A stretch of DNA of 31,426 bases from positions 1 to 31,426 of IMG/VR virus record IMGVR_UViG_3300019487_000074; one strand, written 5' to 3'. Numbering within the stretch: position 1 is the first letter of the stretch; every line of letters begins with the position of its first letter. The stretch comes from a virus. The notes under the pieces are model-generated. The model was given only the letters and a program-made list of their open reading frames with translations. It was not told the origin of the DNA and searched no databases. Positions 11,393-18,508 of this stretch are shown here, piece by piece. The translations under genes were made by a program, and so were the position numbers.

Positions 11393-13303
11393 GTGCCTAG
11401 CCTCGAAGAGATGAGACAAGACCCGGCGGCCTCCGCCGAGGGTCTAAACAAAGCTAAATCTCTAAGTACTACCCATCTTTCAGAGCTGGTACGGGTCCAG
11501 AAGATGGAGTCGGAGAAAGCTACCCAACGACTCCGAGAAAACCAGAGATCTTGGTGGAGGCTCTGGCAGAACGACGTAGACTTTCCAGGCAAAGAGGATT
11601 GGCAAACCAAGCTCTGGATACCTAAACCATACAGTGCTGTGGAGCAAGCTACCGCTCTTATTGAGCGTTCCCTCTTGGAATCCAGGGAATCCTTTGGGGT
11701 CGAAGGCTTTGACGCCAGAGACCAGGAACGAGCCGCTAAGCTTTGGACACCCCTTTTGAGGCTGTTCCTAAACAACGCCGGGTTACCTTACAAGTTCTCG
11801 GACGGTACCAAGGTTGGATTCATTACCGGGGTAGCCGGATACTGGAAGCTTCGGCCCGTTTCTGTTTCAGTTCCGAAGCTTATGTCTGCTTCACTAGATC
11901 CTATGACTCAGAGAGCACAACCCCAGTTCCAATATGGAACCCGTACCTTTCTAGGTATAGATTTGGTAATGCCTTGGAATATCTACAGGGATCCGGACTC
12001 TCGTCCCAGAGAGAATTTCTCTGGTTCTTATCTGTACCACTGCGAGTGGAAGGATCGTTCCGCTCTCCAGCAGATGGGCCAGATGGGTTGGGATCAGCAA
12101 GCCCTCTCTGAATTGCTATCGGCCCCCGATAAGGGCCTAGGCAATATGTATGCTACCGAATCGCAGCGTCATGAATACGAGCGGAAGCAGTACAGTTTTG
12201 AGCGCCACAAGTTCCGGAAGTCTTATCTAATAGATGAGGCTTGGTTAGATATTCTAGACGAGAATGGAGATGTTGTTTTCCCCAATGCTCTACTGGTGCA
12301 CAGCAATGGCAAGATCTTGTACGGACCTGTGGACAATCCTATTTGGGCCACTGATCTCAGCACTGGTCGCCGCAAGTGGCCTTTTATTGCTGGTAGTCCT
12401 GTCGTACATCCTTCTAGGTTTGAAGGACGGGGAATCCTAGAGCAGGATGCTCCCCTCTCTGCCTTGTTCTCTAACGTGTTCATGTTGTGGGCTGACGGAC
12501 TTAACTGGGCGGTTAATCCTCCCACAGAGATTCACCAAGACGCCTTGGTGGACTGGGAGGATCTAGACCACTACCCTGGTAAACTCTGGGTTAAACACAC
12601 CGAGTCTCCAGCTCTTATCCCGGCTAACATGGGTAAGATGGACACTAACGAGATCCTAGCAGCCCTTAACTACATTGATGCTAACCGACAAAACGTCAAC
12701 TTTGTTACGGACTTCGCGGTTGGTCTTCCGGGTAGCCGAAGCGATATAACCAAGGGTGAGGTTCAGATCAAGACATCTCAGTCCTTGGCCATCTTTGAGG
12801 CTATGGGAAAGAACCTGGAACACGCTGGTAGACAGCTTGTAGAGCTTAGCTACGACATGATCCTACAGTTCTTTGATGCCTACTCCGATCCCAACATAGG
12901 TCGGATCTTGGGTCCAGAGGCTCAGATGGTTCTAGCTCAGATGCCTATTGAGGAGCGTATTGAGGCTCTCCAAGGCAACTACGACTTTGTGTTTACTGGA
13001 GTTACCCAAGCCCTTCAGAAGTCAGAGGAGCTTCAAAAGATCATACAATTCGCTACTTTAGCTGCTTCCCCAGGTTACCAAGGCTATACGAATCCCTCTC
13101 AGGTACTCAAGGTGATCTCGGAGCGTATGGGAGTTAATGAGCGCCTTGACGTATTTGAGGAGCCTATGATTCCAAAGTCTCAGGTAGATCAGATGATTAA
13201 CCAGATACAGATGCAACTCGCGGCCGGTCCAGCAGCAGGGGCAGAAGCCGGTTCCCCGGCTCCTGAGGTACCCCCCGGACCGACTCCACCTCCGGGAGGT
13301 TAG
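11393..13303 (+). CDS. Portal protein
   Basis: A 636-aa protein with GTG start at 11393, following terminase as usual. Features of podovirus-type portals: a helical N-terminus, W-W-R-L-W-Q-N-D-V-D-F-P-G near 55, Q-A-T-A-L-I-E-R-S-L-L-E-S-R about 90, the N-I-Y-R-D-P-D-S-R loop near 205, and a long helical C-terminal domain (A-I-F-E-A-M-G-K-N-L-E-H-A-G-R-Q-L-V-E-L) ending in a Gly/Pro tail. The dodecameric ring is the DNA entry channel and tail attachment site. The TAG stop shares its last base with the first base of the following tRNA. Confidence 0.8.
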   Translation: MPSLEEMRQDPAASAEGLNKAKSLSTTHLSELVRVQKMESEKATQRLRENQRSWWRLWQNDVDFPGKEDWQTKLWIPKPYSAVEQATALIERSLLESRESFGVEGFDARDQERAAKLWTPLLRLFLNNAGLPYKFSDGTKVGFITGVAGYWKLRPVSVSVPKLMSASLDPMTQRAQPQFQYGTRTFLGIDLVMPWNIYRDPDSRPRENFSGSYLYHCEWKDRSALQQMGQMGWDQQALSELLSAPDKGLGNMYATESQRHEYERKQYSFERHKFRKSYLIDEAWLDILDENGDVVFPNALLVHSNGKILYGPVDNPIWATDLSTGRRKWPFIAGSPVVHPSRFEGRGILEQDAPLSALFSNVFMLWADGLNWAVNPPTEIHQDALVDWEDLDHYPGKLWVKHTESPALIPANMGKMDTNEILAALNYIDANRQNVNFVTDFAVGLPGSRSDITKGEVQIKTSQSLAIFEAMGKNLEHAGRQLVELSYDMILQFFDAYSDPNIGRILGPEAQMVLAQMPIEERIEALQGNYDFVFTGVTQALQKSEELQKIIQFATLAASPGYQGYTNPSQVLKVISERMGVNERLDVFEEPMIPKSQVDQMINQIQMQLAAGPAAGAEAGSPAPEVPPGPTPPPGG

Positions 13304-13380
13304 CTGACGTAGCTCAAAGAAGGTAGAGCGACTGCTTTGTAAGTAGAGGGTTGGGGGTTCAAATCCTCCCGTCAGCGCCA
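13303..13380 (+). tRNA. tRNA-Thr (anticodon TGT)
   Basis: GCTGACG at the 5' end pairs perfectly with CGTCAGC, followed by discriminator G and an encoded CCA. The D stem is GCTC/GAGC, the T arm GGGGG-TTCAAAT-CCTCC. The anticodon loop TTTGTAA gives anticodon TGT, reading ACA (Thr). The first pair of the anticodon stem is an A-A mismatch. It lies inside the virion operon, its first base being the last base of the portal stop codon, so the tRNA must be cut out of the structural mRNA. Confidence 0.9.
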
Positions 13381-13403
13381 TACTTCCCTACTAAAGAAAG
13401 AAA

Positions 13404-13793
13404 ATGAACGTACCAGCACCCATGCCATTGATTCCACAGCTAAAATCCCGCAAAGCTATAGAGCTTATGCGTCTAGACGAAGCTAAGTTAGACGAAAAGG
13501 AGGTTTCCCAAGCAGAACGAACCCGGCGTTTAGTTGCCTTTTTCAACTCGGACCTGTGGGTTAAGGACTTTCTTCCTATTCTCTACAAACTACACGACGA
13601 CTATCTAGACGAAGTCAAGAAGAAGACGGTAAGTCCTGATGTTCTCAAAGTATTAGACGATTTCATCGTCCGCCTCGGTGGCGAGGTTCAACTCGGCCTA
13701 GGGGCTATGGAACGCATCGCGGCACGCCGGATGGCGGGTGCTCAAGCGAAGCAATCCCTACAAGACAAACAACTAGAACACATTGGCTTCTGA
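13404..13793 (+). CDS. Hypothetical head-module protein (129 aa)
   Basis: ATG at 13404, downstream of the tRNA, with only a weak ribosome site (AAAGAAAG). It is mostly helical and charged (I-E-L-M-R-L-D-E-A-K-L-D-E-K-E-V-S), with L-H-D-D-Y-L-D-E-V-K-K-K in the middle and a basic C-terminus. Its place between portal and scaffold suggests a head-assembly or packaging accessory role, but I recognise no family. Its end overlaps the first possible start of the next frame. Confidence 0.6.
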   Translation: MNVPAPMPLIPQLKSRKAIELMRLDEAKLDEKEVSQAERTRRLVAFFNSDLWVKDFLPILYKLHDDYLDEVKKKTVSPDVLKVLDDFIVRLGGEVQLGLGAMERIAARRMAGAQAKQSLQDKQLEHIGF

Positions 13794-13809
13794 AGGAGAT
13801 TTTCCCTTT

Positions 13810-14688
13810 ATGGATACACCAGTTCAAGGCGCGGCGGCTCCCGGTTCTCAGGATTCAGCCACCGCTCCGACGGCGCCCCAGCAGGGCTCGGCTCCCGCTG
13901 CGGCCCCTATAACCATCCCTACTGTCCCAGCACAAGCCCCGCCAGGTGGCGATTCGGCAGAGCTGCAAGCTCAGCTAGAGGCAGCCGAGAAACGAGTCCA
14001 GGATACGCAGCGTGCTTTCCATGAGAAGGCTCAGGAGACGGTTAAACTCAAGAACGAGCTTAACTCGATCTTTAACCACCCGATCTACGGTCCAGTCCTC
14101 AAGGCTGGTCTTGGCGATCAGACCGTGGTGCCTGGTAAGCCTGTCGAGGATGACGTTAAACGGGCTTGGCTCGAATACCAGTCAGCTCCGAACGACGAAG
14201 CGGCCTTTGCTAAACTCCTCCAGTTTGCGGAGGATAGAGGTTCGCGGAGAGCTATGGGTGAGCTTGAGATCAGGCTCAACAAGCAAAGGGACGAGCAGGC
14301 TGCTGTCCAGAGGCAAGTATTAGCAGCTCAAACCATTAATGAAGCGGTGACCCAGCAAGCTCCTGACGTTCCCTTGGAACTGTTCTGGGCCATGGCGGGT
14401 CGCGCGGAGCGGGAAACTCCGGGTCATGTTACTCACCCTGATGATCGCTTGGTCTGGCAGATTGCCCGAGCCGTTGAACTTTCCAGAGGGGTTTTGAACC
14501 CGATGCTACAGAAAGCAACAGCAGCGGCAGGTGTTCAGACGAGTGTTAATCAGGCGGGTGCCGTGATTATGCCGGGTGGAGGGGCTTCCCCAACACCTGG
14601 TGGAGGGGCCGCGCCAGCGCAGGCCAAGAACATGGTCGAGCAGATCAAGGAAATGCAAGCTCGGGCTATGACTGGTCGCCGCGTCTAA
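13810..14688 (+). CDS. Scaffold-like protein
   Basis: A 292-aa protein; ATG 13810 is preferred over TTG 13783 because GAAGGAGA lies between them. The first 50 residues are Ala/Pro/Gln-rich and disordered, residues about 50-85 form a coiled coil (L-Q-A-Q-L-E-A-A-E-K-R-V-Q-D-T-Q-R-A-F), the middle is helical, and after a Gly-rich linker a final basic helix (M-V-E-Q-I-K-E-M-Q-A-R-A-M) ends the chain. This disordered-coil-basic-tail plan, immediately upstream of the major capsid gene, is typical of internal scaffolds, whose C-terminal helix binds the capsid protein. It has no protease motif. Confidence 0.6.
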   Translation: MDTPVQGAAAPGSQDSATAPTAPQQGSAPAAAPITIPTVPAQAPPGGDSAELQAQLEAAEKRVQDTQRAFHEKAQETVKLKNELNSIFNHPIYGPVLKAGLGDQTVVPGKPVEDDVKRAWLEYQSAPNDEAAFAKLLQFAEDRGSRRAMGELEIRLNKQRDEQAAVQRQVLAAQTINEAVTQQAPDVPLELFWAMAGRAERETPGHVTHPDDRLVWQIARAVELSRGVLNPMLQKATAAAGVQTSVNQAGAVIMPGGGASPTPGGGAAPAQAKNMVEQIKEMQARAMTGRRV

Positions 14689-14705
14689 GATAAAGGAGTC
14701 TAAAA

Positions 14706-14817
14706 ATGGCACAGGAGTTTCAATGGACTCTCGACGCGCCTGCGGGAGTCTTTAAGAATTGGGCGCTCAGCTCCAAGATTCGGGAGGCGGCTATTGCCGA
14801 ATCTAAGTTCATGCAGT
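14706..14817 (+). CDS. Major capsid protein (N4-gp56 type), exon 1
   Basis: ATG at 14706 with AAGGAG upstream encodes 37 residues (M-A-Q-E-F-Q-W-T-L-D-A-P ... A-E-S-K-F-M-Q) before a TAG that lies in intron 1. The exon ends ...GCAGT; the final T is the first base of a split Tyr codon completed by AT at 15491. A 5' exon ending in T fits the conserved U-G pair of group I splice sites. Unspliced mRNA would give only a useless 37-residue peptide. Confidence 0.8.
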
Positions 14818-15490
14818 AGGGCGTAAGCCCCATGCTGCCCCGGGCTGTATGCTGGAAAATCCTAAGAGCCTATCCGTGCTACTTAGCAAAAATCGGAGGG
14901 ATATATGGACAATCAGCAGGAAATTCTTACTGATTCTGAAGCAGGATGGTTAGCCGGTATTATAGAAGGTGACGGCTACATTACCATCATCACCCAGAAG
15001 AATGCTAAGGTAAAGCGCAATTCTGGACTGGTGGTTGCACCTAAGATAGGGATCACCAATCAGGATGGTCTCATCATTGAACGAGCATCTGACTTGTTTA
15101 AGAAACTAGGTGCAAGTGGTATTTGGCTAGTCACTGAAAAGGCTAAGGATTGTAGCCACAAGATCAACGCAGATATACTACATCTTAGTACTGCGCGTAT
15201 CTCAGCGTGCTACAAGATTCTAATTATGATCCTTCCCCATCTTGCAGGGCAGAAGGCAGGCCGAGCACGTCTCCTTCTGAAGTTTGTGGAGAGCCGATTG
15301 GCCCACAAACACTTTCCCTACAACGCCGACGAGCTACAAATCATCAAACAGTTTGTAGAGATGTATCCAACTTGGCGGCGTAATAAAGGATTAGAGAAGT
15401 TCCTCAACGACTATACGCCTGGGACCGAAGGCTCATAAGTTCGGTCAAGATATAGTCTGTCCTTACGGGAGACCGTAAGCTAACATAGAG
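14818..15490 (+). mobile_element. Group I intron 1 in the capsid gene
   Basis: 673 bp splitting a Tyr codon (T|AT). Group I marks in order: a candidate guide GCTGC (14834-14838) that pairs with exon GCAGT, the core block TGCTGGAAAATC near 14850, a P7-like CAACGACTATA near 15402, a P8-like GACCGAA/TTCGGTC stem, AAGATATAGTCT near 15447, and a P9-like hairpin CTTACGG-GAGA-CCGTAAG (15462-15479) with a GNRA loop. It ends TAACATAGAG, with the terminal G expected of group I. The core blocks recur in intron 2. It carries a LAGLIDADG endonuclease gene whose last codons form part of the ribozyme core. Confidence 0.85.
14905..15438 (+). CDS. LAGLIDADG homing endonuclease, intron 1
   Basis: A 177-aa protein with its own ribosome site (GGAGGG). 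A single LAGLIDADG motif, W-L-A-G-I-I-E-G-D-G, occupies residues 15-24, so it should work as a homodimer; the last acidic D23 is the metal ligand. Family-like features follow: P-K-I-G-I-T-N-Q-D about 52-60 and L-P-H-L-A-G-Q-K-A-G-R-A about 112-123. The enzyme would cut intronless capsid alleles at the exon 1-exon 2 junction and so spread the intron. The protein appears intact. Confidence 0.85.
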   Translation: MDNQQEILTDSEAGWLAGIIEGDGYITIITQKNAKVKRNSGLVVAPKIGITNQDGLIIERASDLFKKLGASGIWLVTEKAKDCSHKINADILHLSTARISACYKILIMILPHLAGQKAGRARLLLKFVESRLAHKHFPYNADELQIIKQFVEMYPTWRRNKGLEKFLNDYTPGTEGS

Positions 15491-15665
15491 ATGTGGACGT
15501 GGAGCCGGGCTACGGCAAGAAGAAGGGTGAGAGTGTCACCATCACCCGAGTTAAGAATATTCCGGAGCCGACGGTGGCTACCTTCACAGAGGGCCAGCGG
15601 GTTCCGATCGACACGTTCAGTCTCAGCACGAAACAGATTACTGTTACGTACTGGGGCCGCGGGAT
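15491..15665 (+). CDS. Major capsid protein (N4-gp56 type), exon 2
   Basis: 175 bases, in frame after joining T|AT: Y-V-D-V-E-P-G-Y-G-K-K-K-G-E-S-V-T-I, then P-E-P-T-V-A-T-F-T-E-G-Q-R-V-P, ending T-V-T-Y-W-G-R-G and AT of a split Ile codon (AT|C). The K-G-E/D-x-V-x-I strand and the T-V-T-Y-x-x-G-R-G turn are recognisable in N4-gp56-like capsid proteins. Read alone this segment has no start and runs into a stop seven bases after the splice site. A 67-codon frame starting with ATG at 15491 is out of phase and not real. Confidence 0.8.
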
Positions 15666-16360
15666 CAACTAAGGTCCGGCGATCAGGTAACTGATCGCGT
15701 CTAAATCAGCCCAAGTGCTGGAACATCTCGACGAAGCTCATTCCCGGGGAGGAACAATATGAGCGGAGAGACAATCAGCAGGGAAGTGCTTTTAGGTTGG
15801 TTTGTTGGTTTGTTTGATGGTGAAGGTAGTATCGGATTCGTTCTCAGAGACAGAAGGTATCAGTTGCCTCGTATCACGCTGGCAATTGAGAGCGAAGCCG
15901 GAGCTATGCGGTGTAAGAAGTTTCTGGTTGAGTTTAACCTACCGTATTGGCAGGGTAAGCAAAAGCCCCGAAAGAATATGAAAGCTACGATGTACGACTT
16001 CCATTTCTTTGGTTATCGTACGATAAAGAAACTTCTAGATGTTATCACTCCATACCTAATCATCAAACAGGAACAAGCCGAAATTGTTAAGGGGTTCGTG
16101 GAGTACCGGATAAGCCTAGGAAATGAGAACGATATTCGGACGCTTTCAGAAGAAGAGAAAGCCAGGCTTATAGGGGTACGAACCTTAGCAATACAACGCC
16201 TAGATGAGTTAAATAAAAAGGGAATTCGGGTACGTAAATGGCCCGACGGTACCCTTACTCGTCGAGCACAGCCCTCAACGACTACAGAGGTTGATTCCCC
16301 GTCGTCTGTCGGGGAAATGGTATAGTCTGGTCTAGTTGGCGACAACTAGTTAACACAACG
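15666..16360 (+). mobile_element. Group I intron 2 in the capsid gene
   Basis: 695 bp splitting an Ile codon (AT|C). The 5' exon ends GGAT, which pairs with GTCC at 15675-15677 and the preceding G, placing U opposite G. Core blocks parallel intron 1: GTGCTGGAACATC near 15717, TCAACGACTACA near 16275, CCCCG/CGGGG stem, GGTATAGTCT near 16319, then CTAGTTG-GCGA-CAACTAG (16332-16349), again GNRA-capped. The end TAACACAACG aligns with intron 1's TAACATAGAG and finishes with G. The LAGLIDADG gene inside is quite different from that of intron 1. Confidence 0.85.
15759..16325 (+). CDS. LAGLIDADG homing endonuclease, intron 2
   Basis: A 188-aa protein with GGGGAGGAA upstream of its ATG. One LAGLIDADG motif, W-F-V-G-L-F-D-G-E-G, covers residues 14-23 with E22 as the expected metal ligand, followed by R-I-T-L-A-I-E-S-E near 45 and F-F-G-Y-R-T-I-K-K-L-L about 84-94. 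A single-motif enzyme acts as a dimer. It shares the fold but little sequence with the intron 1 enzyme, so the two introns probably arrived separately or exchanged endonuclease genes. The last 15 codons lie in the intron core. Confidence 0.85.
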   Translation: MSGETISREVLLGWFVGLFDGEGSIGFVLRDRRYQLPRITLAIESEAGAMRCKKFLVEFNLPYWQGKQKPRKNMKATMYDFHFFGYRTIKKLLDVITPYLIIKQEQAEIVKGFVEYRISLGNENDIRTLSEEEKARLIGVRTLAIQRLDELNKKGIRVRKWPDGTLTRRAQPSTTTEVDSPSSVGEMV

Positions 16361-17030
16361 CGAGTACAGCGAGCAGGCTGATCTCCTCAGCCACTTCGAT
16401 ATCACTGACAAGATCCAGCGTAAGCTGAAGCAGCAAATGGGTCTGGTCATGGATACCGCTTCGGCTGCGGCTTTCAAGACTGCTCAGATCAAGTTCATCC
16501 CAACCTCCGTGACGGGTGGTACGTTCGATACGGATGGTACGCCTTCTACGCAGGCTACTGAGAACCTGACTGTGTCCCATGTGAAGGTCATTCGTGACTA
16601 CATGATGGATACGATTCACGTTCCTGGGTGGCGCGGTGGGGATCGGTACGTCTGCCTGGCTTCTACCAAGGCGCTTCGTGGTCTGAAGAATGATCCGGAG
16701 TTCTTGCAGTGGAGACAGTTTGGACAGTCCGAGGAGTCCTTTACGCGGGGCATGGTTGGTGTTATCGAGAACATTGAGTTCATCGAGGTCAACCACACCA
16801 ACGCACTTTCTAACTCTAAGGGTCTCGCTGGTGTTCTAGGTGAGGCCGTCTTCTTTGGTGATGATGCGGTGGCCATGGCTGTAGTCATGGACCCCGAGCT
16901 TCGAGCCGCGATCCCTGGTAACTTCGGTCTACAGTACGCTGTTGCTTGGATCGGGATGCTTCAGTTTGGTATCGTTTGGGATACCAACACTGACGGTGAG
17001 GCCCGCATTATTCACGTCACTTCTTCCTAA
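16361..17030 (+). CDS. Major capsid protein (N4-gp56 type), exon 3
   Basis: 670 bases completing the split Ile codon and then encoding E-Y-S-E-Q-A-D-L-L-S-H-F-D-I-T-D-K to the stop at 17030. Joining 14706-14817, 15491-15665 and 16361-17030 gives 957 bases: 318 residues, no internal stop. Recognisable blocks of the N4-gp56 capsid family include I-R-D-Y-M-M-D-T-I-H-V-P, G-D-R-Y-V-C-L-A-S-T-K-A, the loop F-L-Q-W-R-Q-F-G and E-A-V-F-F-G-D-D-A-V-A-M-A. About 320 residues is normal for an HK97-fold shell protein. A frame starting at ATG 16437 is only the 3' part of this exon. Gene callers will fragment this capsid gene. Confidence 0.8.
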
Positions 17031-17058
17031 GTTTGGTTAGGGAAAGGAGGGTAATTAG

Positions 17059-17514
17059 ATGATTTCTCCGCTGTCTAGTCCTACTCTGTTCTTGTGGGCC
17101 GCCGGAGCTAACACCGGCGACCCCACCATTGATGCTACGACTACGGGCGACAAGGCTAATATCCTTGTTCCGTTTAAGTGCGAGGTGATTAGGGCTTTTG
17201 TCCTGCTTAATGCTGCCCCCGGTGACGCGGGTGTTGTTAAGTTCGACAAGCGCCCGACTTACGCCTCTGATACTGGTCGAGGCGATGGTGATGTTGGTGT
17301 TATCAATCTGCTTACGACTCACACCGCCGGTAAGTTCATCTATAAGGAAATTCCGGTGGCGGGTACGGGGCATGTGATTCTGGTGGAGGGCGATGAGGTC
17401 ATAGTTGAGGTTACGGATGCTTCGGCTGCCGTTACCGAGGCTCGAGCGGGCCTACTGGTACGGGAGGTTCCGGAGGTTCCTGGCAACAACAGTGACATGG
17501 TCGCTACGACTTAA
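17059..17514 (+). CDS. Putative head decoration protein (151 aa)
   Basis: ATG at 17059 after AAAGGAGGG, 28 bases past the capsid stop. It is beta-rich with few charged helices: A-N-I-L-V-P-F-K-C-E-V-I-R-A-F-V-L-L, then G-H-V-I-L-V-E-G-D-E-V-I-V-E-V. Small beta-sandwich proteins directly after the capsid gene are often decoration or stabilisation proteins; that is the basis for the call. A strong hairpin with a U-run follows its stop. Confidence 0.45.
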   Translation: MISPLSSPTLFLWAAGANTGDPTIDATTTGDKANILVPFKCEVIRAFVLLNAAPGDAGVVKFDKRPTYASDTGRGDGDVGVINLLTTHTAGKFIYKEIPVAGTGHVILVEGDEVIVEVTDASAAVTEARAGLLVREVPEVPGNNSDMVATT

Positions 17515-17529
17515 ACTAGCTTTTAACCA

Positions 17530-17557
17530 GGGGCCGGCTTCGGTCGGCCCCTTTATT
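17530..17557 (+). terminator. UUCG-capped hairpin terminator
   Basis: GGGGCCGGC, loop TTCG, GTCGGCCCC (nine pairs with one G-U) followed by TTTATT, 15 bases after the stop at 17514. Probably a partial terminator that makes capsid and decoration messages more abundant than downstream ones, since no promoter is obvious before 17646. Confidence 0.75.
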
Positions 17558-17645
17558 CCAACGTCTTCAGCGTAAGCTAGCTCCTGGTATTCCCGACTCC
17601 GTCGGCGAGGAGAGCGAAAGAAGGCGTCAAGGAGGAAGCTTAGAA

Positions 17646-17999
17646 ATGGCTGCTCTAGATTCTGCTGATGTTACGATTGTTGTCCAGGACCGCTGGATTG
17701 CAGACGCGAAGCGTCATGTCCGTGGTACCCTCGCTATTGCTGGGGTAGACACGTATCCTACGGGCGGTATTCCACTGCCGGTGAACAGTGCATTTGGCTT
17801 CTATCGCCAAATGGATGTTCTCCAGGTTACGGGTTCCGGAGGCAACACGACCGAGTACGTCTACGGGTACGATCGGGTTAACCGAAAGCTTCAGCTGTTC
17901 GAGGAAGAGGCTGCTGCTGCTGGTGGCCCTCTCCTGGAGGCTGACACGTCCGAGGTTCCTGGAGCAAGAACCGTTAACTTTTACGCAATTGGTTGGTAA
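17646..17999 (+). CDS. Hypothetical structural protein (117 aa)
   Basis: ATG with AAGGAGGA upstream. Beta-rich composition typical of small virion proteins: V-H-V-R-G-T-L-A-I-A-G-V-D-T-Y-P near 25-40 (approximate), then Y-V-Y-G-Y-D-R-V-N-R-K-L-Q-L-F. A second UUCG hairpin lies immediately after the stop, as for the preceding gene, suggesting it too needs a set dosage. No family is recognised. Confidence 0.5.
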   Translation: MAALDSADVTIVVQDRWIADAKRHVRGTLAIAGVDTYPTGGIPLPVNSAFGFYRQMDVLQVTGSGGNTTEYVYGYDRVNRKLQLFEEEAAAAGGPLLEADTSEVPGARTVNFYAIGW

Positions 18000-18001
18000 C
18001 C

Positions 18002-18022
18002 GGGGGGCTTCGGCCCCCCTTT
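18002..18022 (+). terminator. UUCG-capped GC hairpin
   Basis: GGGGGGC, loop TTCG, GCCCCCC, then TTT, two bases after the stop at 17999. A compact, very stable stem-loop; the U-run is short, so it may be a weak terminator or an mRNA 3'-end protector. Confidence 0.65.
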
Positions 18023-18038
18023 CCGAGAGGAGATTATT

Positions 18039-18452
18039 TTGGGTCAGGTGCTTTGTTTAGGTAAAGATAAGTACATTACGGTAGATAGAACCTTTAGGGA
18101 TAACGGCAAAGAGCCAATTTGGGCAATTATTGGGGGTAGCAAGATACTTAGCGAGCCTGGTCTTCCGGCTCGTCCCGTTATCTTCCAGAGTGGTAAGGAC
18201 TTCTTCTATCATGATGGTTCCCCGGTCACTGAGCTAGAGGATGTAGACTTTCTCCCTCAGCCCTATCGAGCCCTAGCGGAAAAGTTTGTTCTAGAAGGCA
18301 GGGCACAGCCTTTGAAGCAGTTCAAGGCTAAGGAAGACGCTGAAGTTCAAGCCTCGAAGCGAAAGCCGGGGCGACAGAAGAAGCCGACCAAGTTGGTTAC
18401 CGAAATTAAAGATGCTGGTTCACTGCTTGCAGTGGGCGGGCCTGCTATTTGA
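18039..18452 (+). CDS. Hypothetical protein (137 aa)
   Basis: TTG start at 18039 with GAGAGGAGA upstream. The first 90 residues look folded (V-L-C-L-G-K-D-K-Y-I-T-V-D-R, then R-P-V-I-F-Q-S-G-K-D-F-F-Y). Residues about 95-125 are Lys-rich (S-K-R-K-P-G-R-Q-K-K-P-T-K), a probable nucleic-acid or protein-binding tail. Its TGA stop is the first codon of a double-hairpin element. Not recognised. Confidence 0.5.
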   Translation: MGQVLCLGKDKYITVDRTFRDNGKEPIWAIIGGSKILSEPGLPARPVIFQSGKDFFYHDGSPVTELEDVDFLPQPYRALAEKFVLEGRAQPLKQFKAKEDAEVQASKRKPGRQKKPTKLVTEIKDAGSLLAVGGPAI

Positions 18453-18490
18453 GGAATCCCTTGGATTCCTTAAGACCCTTCTGGGTCTCG
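18450..18490 (+). repeat. Double-hairpin element, copy 3 (supplies a stop codon)
   Basis: TGAGGAATC, loop CCTTG, GATTCCTTAAGACCC, loop TTCT, GGGTCT. The arms are identical to copy 2 at 7703, the loops unrelated. The initial TGA ends the gene at 18452, exactly as copy 2 does for the gene at 7705. Confidence 0.75.
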
Positions 18491-18508
18491 AGAGGGAGGT
18501 AAAGGTCT

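Noticed and set aside
15491-15694. A 67-codon frame starting at ATG 15491
   Set aside because: It is out of phase with capsid exon 2, which explains the same DNA with recognisable capsid sequence.
16437-17030. Capsid gene beginning at ATG 16437
   Set aside because: The capsid frame continues upstream to the intron 2 splice site, and the missing N-terminal third is found in exons 1 and 2.
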